Shown piece after piece: positions 20,901-30,224 of a DNA stretch of 64,000 nucleotides. This DNA comes from Pomacea canaliculata (Eukaryota; Mollusca; Gastropoda; Architaenioglossa; Ampullariidae): assembly GCF_003073045.1 (NCBI RefSeq), contig NC_037593.1:4889525-4953524 (forward strand), read 5' to 3'. How positions within the stretch are numbered: the stretch's first letter is position 1; each line of letters begins with the position of its first letter. The translations under genes and the position numbers were made by a program. The notes under the pieces were generated by a model. The model saw nothing but the letters and a program-made list of their open reading frames with translations. It was not told the DNA's origin and did not search any database.

Positions 20901-23900
20901 TAATACCTTTCAGGAAATTATTATCTGCCATGCAAATATAGCATCAGATATTATATGATACCTCAAATATATATATCAAAAACAATGGTACCAGGTGCCA
21001 GCTATATGAGAACCTTCACTTAAAGACCTGTCCTAGCCATGATTTGGTTGTACATACAGATTGCCGCCAGAATAAAAGAGTGCAGATATTGTGCAGTTTT
21101 GGCTCGGGGAGCTCTATCACTTCTGTCTATGAATCTGTTGTCGAACTCCTGTCGGAGTCATCAGCTAAAATTGTAGTCAGTTTGTTGAATAGAAGCTTGT
21201 GATATAGTATCTCTAAGTCATTCTGTACCCTCCCAATCACTCCTGCTTTTTTAATGTTTTTGTTCAGCTTGTCCCTATCCTGTCTGGCAATGCTCCCACC
21301 CCAGCACACTAGGCCAAATGTCACAGTGATGCATGTTACAAAAGTACAGAATAATTGCAGGAGTTTAGGGCGGGCATTAAAAATTCTAAGTTTTCTCAAA
21401 CACCAAAGGCAGATATGCATTTTTTTGACAACGCTATCAACATGTGTTTTCCAGGTGAGTTCAATGTCAATAGTTATACCTAAATATTTGTAACTGTCTA
21501 CTTTTGTTATGACCCAACTTTTAATAAGTATGTCATCAAAAACAGCCTTCTCTTTCCTGAAATCTACAATCATTTCTTTTGTTTTTGTATCAAAATGCTC
21601 AAACTCCTGTCTGTAGTAGAAGTCATCATTGTTGGAAATCAGTCCTGTAAGTCCAAAGTTGCCTACAAATTCAACTACATGGTAGTTTTCATTCCTGTGT
21701 CTACACTGCAGTGTACAAGGCAAACAAGAAAGGAAAGAGTACAGTCCCTTGGAGCACACCATTATTGGTGTATCAGAAATGACATCACTAGAAATTCTTA
21801 TAAATTGAGTTCTGCTGATCAGATAGTCGAAAATCCGCAGAGTTCTGGTATCCACATTCATCTGAACTAGTTTTTCAACAAGCAAATAACATTGCATTGT
21901 GTTGAAAGCACTAAAGAAGTAAAAAAAACATTAGACAAATGGAGGTGTTGGGGTTCTCCAGATGTGCGTAAATACTTAGACATATAAGCATCTTCTGCAC
22001 TAAATTTACTTCTATAGGCAAACTGGTGAGGGTCTAAGGTCTAATGAGGTCTAATGAGGTCTAGTAAACACTTGAGTACAAGCTTTTCAAAAACTTTCAT
22101 TACAGCAAATTTGCATAAAAGGACACACAGAGTACTCTTGATCTATTGATACTTCTCTCATTCAACTATTCTTAGTTTTCCCTTCTCTCCTTAATTATCT
22201 CTTAACAGACACGTGTACACACAAATATTTCTTTTCACTTCCTCCCTGAACAAAAAGAAAATAAACACATCAGAAAATGGACTGCTTTGCAAGAACCAGA
22301 ATTCTTTTAATTTATATATATTTGTTCACAATGAGATTTAATATTCTTTTAGCGATTTATCTTCAAGATAGGAACATTAAATCTCAAAACTGCACATAAT
22401 TTAGAGCAAGTGCTTCTTCTGGCTCTTCCATTGTCCATGCATTTCTTGTGAAAAACTCACTATTCCCGCCTGAACCAATCAGCAGTTAGTATAACCCTTA
22501 CATCCTTTCACCACCTAACAAATCATGTCCCTTTTTATTTTTTAACCATTAGAAAAGCATATTAAATCCTCACTGACTTTGCTAGAAGCATGATTCCTGT
22601 GGTTTCTTTATCAAGCCTGTGGACCAGATGCAGTCTCTGAAAATTTCCACGGCCAGCATCTACAATCCGACTCAAAGGCTCCAGCAACTGACCAACACTC
22701 ACCCGAACTCCTGGACCACCTGTGCATAAACCAGAACTGGCAGCTGTAAGTAATCTTGGTACTTGTGTTGCTATGAAGATATGCATCACAAAGTAAATAA
22801 TTTGTCATTTGATCACATTTTTAAGTACAAGCATTCTGTAATAAATTGACCCCAGTCATCTGAAAGCATTTCTGCAACTTAAGTAAATATTTCCTCAAAT
22901 AGTCATTGATGAACATGAAAGTAGTGGTGTGAGAACATTGTGAGCATTGTTGTTTTAAATATTGCTGTTAACAGACACAAACATTTGCTACCGAAAAAGG
23001 ATGTTCTTGTTAAAAACTATGAAAATCAAACACCACCAGAAAATGAACCTTTCCAAGAGCTGCACAGAAAATTTGACATTTTTAGAAAGCCAGAAAAAAA
23101 ACTGACCATGTGATGCTAATCCATATGGCTTGTGAATAGCAATGAAGTCATCTGGTGAAATAAAAAATTAGTAATACAACTGATCTATGAAAAACCTCTT
23201 CAAAATAAAAATTAAGGAAACAAAACAGATGGCAAGAATATGAAAAAACCCCAAAATAACCAATAAAAGCTAGGTAAGCCAACTACACAGCAATACATTA
23301 TGCAAACATTATTAAGCATTTATTACAGTGACATTTGTTCACATTAGATGCTTAATTTTATGATGGAATATAATAATTTTCAATAAATCAATCCCATAGT
23401 TCCTATGACAATTAACATAGTAAGTAGCATAAAGGCAGATGTTAAATCACCATTCTCAAATATAATGCTTGCTGCCAGAATCTTGGTAATATCTGCTGCT
23501 GGTAAACGCTCAAAGTCGGTATCTGTTCTTTGATCTCAATCACCCTCATCCTTTCTGCAGAAAGTTTCTTTTCTGTCAAAAATATGATAGTAATTAATAG
23601 TAATAGTGATAATTCTTGCTTTTAAAAGCACAGCATTTCAACACATCTATTAGTTTCAATTTGCTGTCTCAATCCATTCATTTAAAAATGATTTACAGAA
23701 AAGTACAAGCACTTTAGATTTACAAAACTGATTCTACTGAATCCTGCAAGTGCCAAAGCACTTGTCATATATAGCAGCAAACTCTGTTACCAATTTAACT
23801 GTTATGCCCTAACACAAGAGTGTAAAGAAAAGCAATCTGTTGTGAGGTGTTTAGCAACAGTTAATTAAAGTCATGTTGAATTTTTAACTTCTGAACTGAA

Positions 23901-25528
23901 AGTTTAAACAGCTGCTCCTGTCAAAAGCAGTTTCTTGATTTTGATATCTTGCAGTGCTAAGAGTTGCTACTAAGTTTATTTATCCAGAAAGTCCACATGC
24001 AAACAAAAAACTAAAGCTGTCAAAAATAATTTTAATTAAACTGAAAATTACCATCTGTTAACTTGTGCTTGATATCTTTTCGAATTGACATTGCCACATC
24101 ATAAGCGGTTTGTGAATCCTCATGAGGCTGGTCCTTTCTCTGAAGTGTCTTAGATCTCTCTTCTGTTGTTACTAGTTTCTGGTTTGGAATTTGCACTGTG
24201 AACTTTGTTTTTGCTGTTTGCTGATTTGATGCCTGTGAATAGATGGGCTGCCGTCCAGTCACCGCTTCAGTGTGAGTGCCCTGGAGCCTTCTAAAAGGTT
24301 TATGCTGCACATTTTCATTTATGGTATTATGCTGCTGCACTTCTGTATCAAACAATAATGAGTGATTGTGGCTGCCACCACTGGTTGCATACTGTGCATC
24401 AATAAAGTTGAACTCTTCATCTTTCTCTTCATTTTTGAAAGATCCTTGACCTAAAATCTTCTGAGATAAGCCAGTCTTTGGTGGTGGTGCAGATGTGGAG
24501 TCTTGTGCATAACATTCATCTTCACTCTTATCCCATGTAAGTTTTGCGCTATCATGAAAACTGAAGACTCCAGAATATTTCTGAACCTCTGCATCATTAA
24601 CAGAGTCCATTGTATCATTCTTGTTACTACAAACACCAGGAAAAAACTGTTGGTCAATGTATGACAAGTCAGATTTTCTCTCTGGTTCACCACTGGCACA
24701 TGATGCTTCTTTTTGGTCAGAGTGAAGAAGAGGTGAAAAGTAAACTTGATCAACGAAGCTGTCTTCAGGAGGGTCACTACTAGCAGGATGATCTTTGGCA
24801 TCAGTATTTGATGCATGGGATTGAACTTTCAAGCCATTTTCTAAATCTGTTGTCGGGATGTTAGAGATAACTGTTTTCTGCCTATTTGTATTGTTATTTA
24901 AATTTATATGAGCCCCAACATATGGTGTTATTGTTATAGTCTGGTCATTTTGTTCGCTTACATCCAATTGGTGTTTTGATTGGAAGCTTGTGTTATTTGC
25001 TGGTGTACCAGACTGTGATGTATCTGAATATTTAAAAGAGTATCTGTTCTTTTCTTGCATCGAGAACGAGTTTCTTGTTCTTTTTACCTTTGTAACAGTC
25101 TTATCTTTAGGGCAATCGTCTATGAAGGGTTTGTCTGCCCGAGATGAAGTTAAGGCCTGTAGAAATGTTTCATGGTTAAGATTGTGTAAAACTGTTTTTT
25201 TCCCATAACTATCTAAACGAATTTCTCCAAAAGGTGCTTGGTATATGACTTCCTTAGGTTTTTTACTTTTTTGTCCAGATGGAGTAATAAGATGTTCAAT
25301 TTCTGACTGGGACAGACGATGAGGCACTGCTTCGGAGTCAGCATTTGACTCTGATGGTTTTTCTGCAAGGTTTGAATTTTCTTCGATGCCAAAGAAATCT
25401 TCATGTTTTACCGAAAAGTTTCTCCTTACGTAAAGTAATGAAACTGAGCTTGCATCAGTATTTCTTCCAAGATAATTATTTAACTGAATGAAATGCTTCA
25501 AGCACGATTTCCTCAAGGGCGCAGCCAT
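17921..25528 (-). CDS. RPUSD4: RPUSD4-type mitochondrial RNA pseudouridine synthase with long N-terminal extension, 8 exons
   Basis: Exons are 25528-24052, 23572-23451, 23151-23107, 22719-22578, 20833-20733, 20482-20433, 18674-18432 and 18115-17921. The C-terminal 300 residues match RPUSD4: DDFIAIHKPYGLASHGGPGV, the catalytic loop LVHRLDKETTGIMLLAKS (nucleophile D about 585), QTGFQHQIRAHLAQG, LGDHKYSHFDRLAPQ and RYLPMHLHAKALVLP. RPUSD4 converts uridine to pseudouridine in mitochondrial RNAs, including 16S rRNA. The start MAAPLRKSCLKHFIQLNNYL, followed by VRRNFSV, fits a mitochondrial presequence. The first exon encodes about 490 residues of mostly disordered sequence absent from the 377-residue human protein. 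Total exon length is 2375 nt, one short of a whole frame. In exon 2 the frame of AERMRVIEIKEQ does not continue into DTDFERLPAADITKILAASI, so a one-base gap or another acceptor is needed. Confidence 0.88.
18838..18905. repeat. SINE-like repeat, copy A
   Basis: GGTGTTTTACGCCGTGTCAG followed by CAACTAAGGCTATATTACGG and CAGCCAGCCCTGT. The core recurs at 19698-19757 and 30184-30224. TTTACGCCG with CAGCAA and GCTATAT is a pattern I associate with mollusc SINEs. A run of ten G (about 18836-18846) lies at one end. It lies in RPUSD4 intron 6. Confidence 0.55.
19698..19757. repeat. SINE-like repeat, copy B
   Basis: CAGCAACTAAGGCTATATCA followed by CGGCCAGGTAGCCAACCCTG matches copy A at 18838-18905, only 800 bp away in the same RPUSD4 intron and the same orientation. 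The 5' part (ATGGTCGAGC) has diverged. Confidence 0.55.
21127..22110 (-). mobile_element. LINE fragment, CR1/Rex1-like reverse transcriptase
   Basis: The minus strand encodes part of a non-LTR reverse transcriptase: KVFEKLVLKCLLDL and HQFAYRSKFSAEDAY near 22090-21990, VCSKGLYSFLSCLPCTLQC, GLTGLISNNDDFYYRQEFEH, KTKEMIVDFRKE, YKYLGITIDIELTWKTHV and LRKLRIFNARPKLLQLFC. The order suits the CR1/Rex1 group. The expected FADD catalytic motif reads FVGN and the frame is interrupted near its start, so it is dead. Endonuclease and 5' parts are missing. It lies in the same orientation as RPUSD4, inside its intron 4. Confidence 0.8.
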
Positions 25529-25793
25529 GTTTTTAAAATGTATATAAATACAAAACCAATGTTACATTGGTATTTTGAGATCTGCTTGATAGTTAAAAGT
25601 AATCCTTGACTACTAATATTACTAGTTACTGAGAAATTCTGAAACAAAAAATTCAGAGTATTAGTTTTGTATTCAGAAAAGTGTCTTAAGGTTTTGGTTA
25701 AATAGATAACAAGGAACAGTCACTCTCGTTGCAGGTTGCTTATGGTTTATTAAATAGTTTGATTCTTTACGGGCAGGGCACTTGTCGTTAGAA
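25529..25793. promoter_or_regulatory. Shared divergent promoter of RPUSD4 and the FkbM methyltransferase
   Basis: 265 bp separate the RPUSD4 start (25528, minus) and the methyltransferase start (25794, plus). The stretch is AT-rich and I see no clear TATA box or CpG cluster. Its role is inferred from the head-to-head layout. Confidence 0.5.
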
Positions 25794-28488
25794 ATGCGTC
25801 TTTATTCTCTTTGTCGTGTACTTTTGTATCTGGTAGTTGGCTGTGGGGTAGTGGAACTTTTCATATTGAATATTGTAATTATTTACACTTTTATATCTCT
25901 GAAGCAGGAGTTTAATGAAGTTTTTAAAAGTTCGTCAGACTTATCTGTAATTGACAAACTTCTCCAAAGGCCTCTGTTCCGGGACCTGATTTACCACGGA
26001 AAGAACGGCGGATTTCTTTCTTTGCTTCAGGAAACCCTTGAAAGAGTTTACATTGTTTCAGAACCGTGTAGGTCTGCCTCAAAAGATGCTCATTTTCAAC
26101 GTCAGATCAGCTATCTCGGCTTTGACGTTTCTAGCGCTGGAGAGGCAAATTACTTACAAAAACGAATTCAGTCAAGGGCCAGCCTCTTTTCTGATCATTA
26201 CATGTTACTGATAGTTGACATCGGAGCGAACGATGGGTTAATGTCAAGCAACTCGTTTAATTTTATACAGCTGGGTTGGAATGCGACGCTTGTTGAACCA
26301 CAGGTGGCTGAACTTAATTTGGCAAAAACCAACATTGAAAGGTATCAGCTTCCAAGCGTCAACCCTCAGAAAAAAAGAAAAAAAAAAGAGTTCATTATTC
26401 ATATGGCAGAGACTAATAATGCATTGGATTTTTTTTTTCTTGCTTTTGCTTAAATATGAATTTCATTTATGATGACAATTATTAATATTAATTAAACAGA
26501 CACATTTCTTTGTCATCTAATCCAGGAATGCAGTTTACAAATGTACAGCATTGTATTATTTTCATCATCACACTACTCATAGTTTTAGTCTCTCAATAAA
26601 AGAACAAGTGAAACATGGCAGGAGACCAAAGCTCTCATATTAAACCCCCTCCACCACCACAAACTCTGAAGTAGTAAATTGTTAAGTGCGTAACGGGAGG
26701 GAGAATGTGTGTATCTGCATGTGTGCATGAAGTAGATGTTGTAGGGAACTGTATGGTGTCTGTTGTTGCTTCATTGAGTGTGCTATTTTTTGGCAGGTAT
26801 GTAGATCCCTACAATGAGAACAAGCAGATAGTAAGATTTGTAAACTGTGTCATCGGGGATCATGATGGTTTAGAGGATTTTGTGCTGCAAGGATCCTCTC
26901 TAGGCATGGAGAGCCATGTTTATGATCCTCGGCGAGCTGCCTATGAGGCCAAAAGGGGAACTGACACTGGCAGTCAGCTGATTGTCAAAGTACAGAGTAT
27001 GACTGTGCCAACCTTCGCAAACAAGTACAAAATTCCTGTAAATTTTGGAATATTGTCTATTGATGCAGAAGGATTTGGAGACAGGGTGAGTAAAATTTAT
27101 CATCATCATCACCATCGTAAAGCATATTTATATAGTGCCATTCCCAGGCAGGCTCAAAGCGCTGTACATACAGATGCAAACAATATTAGAAGAAACATAG
27201 AGATGTTGCACAACAGCATGTTAGGCAAGTGAACACAATGAACCTTTGCATGTTTGAACTAATGCACTCACAAACACATATGCACAGTGACTGTAAGAAG
27301 TTTCACCTGCAAGCTGTCTTAGTATGCAGGAAGTTCTCATATTAAAAAAAAAATTATGCCCTGTGTTCTCATTTTAAAAATTGTCATTATGAAGGAGGAA
27401 TGTATTATGATGTCGTCATCATCATCATTAAAGGATAAACTTAAGCTTTAGGTTACTAGCACGTTTTCAGAACATAGAACTATTATTAGACTGTTACAAA
27501 TAACTTAGTAAATATTAAATTTTTTGCTAGAATAGCACAGATTGATGGACATCTGTGATTCATATGTTTATGAAGTCCAATTAGGTCTTCAAATGAGGTC
27601 TTAATCTCTATCCAAAACCTAAATGAGAACTGCAATGTTCAAAAGCTTGTATCTCATGAACAAAACTTTTTTGCTCAACTTTGGGCATGTGTGTCTTTAA
27701 ATAAACTAAATCCAGTCATTTGAAAATGATTTTGCATTGGGTAAACCTTTAGTTTTGAATTCATGTACCACATAATTTATTTCAGTCAGTGGCAAACCTC
27801 ATGTGAGACATTGAATATAACGGCACATGAGATACTGGTCTCATAAGATTATAATGAAGCTGAAAAAAAATGTTTGCTGTATAACAGTATGCAGTGTCAT
27901 GCCAGTAGTAGCTTCGTAATATCATGTTTACTTTATCTCTCAATTGCATTGTTTTAATTTGAGCATGATTTAATCTTGTTTTGATTTTCATGACCCCTAA
28001 CTGTCCATAGCTAATGTTACACATCATTTGATTGACCGGGAAGTAACACTTAAAGTGATTATGAAGGGAAACCAATCAGTGGTTAGCCATGATTGTCCCT
28101 TTTCATCATAGCTTAGTTGTGTAGTAGGCTAAGCCGTCAAGATTTACATCTGTATTCGATGTTTGTGAAATGACAAAATCACCTAATAATGCATTTCTCA
28201 AAACATATCTCTGTTATTAAGCGGTGTATGACTGTCTTAATGTTTATGTCTAATGATTAAAAATATAAATGTAAACATAAAATACCAGACCTTCAATTTT
28301 GTTTACGTGCGCAGATTCTTCACCAGTGGATAGACAATGGGTTCAGACCAGCATATATATTGTATGAGCAACTACGCAATAAAGAACCACTGAGCAGTAC
28401 TGTTGAATATCTGCAAGAAAACAGTTACAGGTTTTTAACTACACGAGGCTGGAACCATATTTTTGAGCACAAGCATTTGGAAGAATGA
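25794..28488 (+). CDS. FkbM-family (Methyltransf_21) SAM-dependent methyltransferase, membrane-anchored, 3 exons, 336 aa
   Basis: Exons are 25794-26341, 26797-27085 and 28315-28488; all three close in phase on TGA. A hydrophobic stretch at residues 8-37 (CRVLLYLVVGCGVVELFILN) looks like a signal anchor, suggesting a type II membrane protein facing the secretory lumen. The Rossmann core starts with LLIVDIGANDG (D142-G148, SAM-binding motif I) and NATLVEPQ (E168). MTVPTFANKYKIPVNFGILS, IDAEGFGDR and ILHQWIDNGFRPAYILYEQL are typical later FkbM blocks. The family was named for bacterial O-methyltransferases; animal members are mostly uncharacterised and no substrate can be read here. The start ATG is the first in frame just before the membrane segment; an in-frame extension upstream has only a TTG. 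Confidence 0.88.
27094..27230 (+). repeat. SINE or LINE 3' tail repeat in methyltransferase intron 2
   Basis: A CATCATCATCACCATC run is followed by TTTATATAGTGCCATTCCCA, GGCAGGCTCAAAGCGCTGTA. I recognise the 'TATATAGCGCC...CAGGCTCAAGGCGCTGTAC' theme as a very common invertebrate dispersed repeat with a trinucleotide tail. It begins about 10 bp after the exon 2 donor (GTGAGT). The right border is uncertain. Confidence 0.55.
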
Positions 28489-28821
28489 GGCTTTTTTTGA
28501 AATTTGGTATAAAAGTGAAGAAGAACAGAGAATTGGTAAATAGGGTGAGCGAATGCTGTAATTTTATGGGTTTCTTATCATTCCATTGTACAAGAAAGAT
28601 TTTTTGAAAGACTTCTAGAGCTGCGCCTTTGTCACTCCATTTACAAATATTTATATTTTTCCACATATATTGCCATTTTATTGCTGTGCAAAAGAAAATA
28701 ATTGTGCTTATGTTATGTTGTTACCAACGTGCAGCACTGAAATAAGCTTGCCAGTTCGGAGACTGAGATGTAAAATTGGAAGCTACAGCTGTTTCATTCT
28801 GAGGGGTGAAGGAATGCGTAA

Positions 28822-28827
28822 AATAAA
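28822..28827 (+). terminator. Methyltransferase poly(A) signal candidate
   Basis: AATAAA lies 334 bp after the stop codon at 28488, giving a 3' UTR of about 350 nt. It rests on the hexamer alone. Confidence 0.45.
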
Positions 28828-29004
28828 AGTTCTTGTAAATACTTATGCTATATTTTAAACCACTTGTGGGACCTATTATGCAAAAATAATTATTTTGTAA
28901 GCTTTTGGAGACCAAACTGCCAGCATTTACCTTGGCTATTCCACTTGATCATATTGTTTTAAGATCAGTAGACTGTCATTAACTATGTACCAATATGTTT
29001 TTAT

Positions 29005-29043
29005 ACATCTGGGTGGGAGCAGGTGTAAATTCCAGAGAAGATG
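29005..29043 (+). repeat. 39 bp dispersed repeat, copy 1
   Basis: It starts ACATCTGGGTGGGAGCAGGT and ends TTCCAGAGAAGATG. It matches 30098-30136 at 37 of 39 positions. Flanks differ, so it is either a conserved end of a longer decayed element or a short duplicated piece. Confidence 0.6.
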
Positions 29044-30097
29044 TTCTCCAAGTAGTGTTGCAGAATGTGAGTAAATGTATTAATTTGCAGCGTTGTTGCT
29101 CTTTCTAAGTTAGTCATTTTATTGTGCTCTTATTTATACAGACTTTCTAAAATATATTGGCTCTCTTTGATCTCTTGATCATATGTATACAACATATCAG
29201 TGTTCCAAGTCAGTTCTCACTCAGTGTCTTTTAAAATTATTTTTGAATAATATTACTGTGAGCTAAGCTCAGGAATAACTTAAAAAACATAAATTTAATG
29301 GAATGTTATTTACCTATTAACAGCCAAGTCTGCATTAAATTTTGCACGTTGAGTATGCAAATGTGTTATTTAAAATATGTCTCGTTAGAGTTTGGCAGCT
29401 GGACATAACAGACTAATAAAATAATTAAATATGAGTAAAAATGTTTGTGCTTATTAGAACATATGCAAATCAGCTGCATCCTGTAAATCTGTGGATGTGT
29501 GCTTGTTATTTCTGGTCTCTCGACTGAGACAAGGGAGAATACTGTTGTAAAAAAACTTAATTTTCCGTGCGTTTGTAAGGGTTGTATCCCTTACATGAAA
29601 GCGGGACTCCGATGTACTGGGAAAACTAAAAATCAGGTTTGGAAGAAAACACGTGAGAGTCAGTTTTCACATTTGTCGATAAGGCTCAGGATCAGGTGCG
29701 CGAGGAAACCGGACACATCCGCCCTTGGTGAACCGGACACAACGTTGAGAGAGGGACTGTAATCATCCCGAGAAGTAGTAAAAGGATGAACGTGCGAACA
29801 CGAACTTGTATTACTGGACTGCTGGCACACGATTTTTTCCAGTTAACTACTAAAACGATGCAGGAGTGTACAAAGCATTAAATAGTTTTCTCATTTTCTT
29901 TGAAGTTGATTTGGATAAAATGTTGGTTTGAAGAGCAGTATTTGAGTAGGGATATAATTCCACGAGCAGGGATTTGAGATTAAAGGTCGGACTAAGGAAG
30001 GGAGGCATTTCCTAGCATTCATTTGACACAACAGGTGAGATGTGTAGGGGGTAGGAATGTGACGCGAACGTCTAGACGCCAGGGTGTGGTGAGACCT

Positions 30098-30224
30098 ACA
30101 TCCGGGTGGGAGCAGATGTAAATTCCAGAGAAGATGGTCCAAGGTATGAGAGTTAAGTTGGAGGGGGGGAGAGCAATTAAAGTGTTTCACGCCCACCCAA
30201 CAACTAAAGATATACCACGGCAAA
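30098..30224 (+). repeat. 39 bp repeat copy 2 with adjacent SINE-like core
   Basis: 30098-30136 matches copy 1 at 29005-29043. Some 48 bp later, 30184-30224 has GTTTCACGCCCACCCAACAA then CTAAAGATATACCACGGC, a diverged version of the core seen at 18838 and 19698. The two pieces may belong to one element. Confidence 0.5.

Noticed and set aside
22570-22573. Reading RPUSD4 exon 4 to the GTGAGG donor
   Set aside because: It would give the wrong phase for exon 5; the GTCAGT donor four bases earlier fits.
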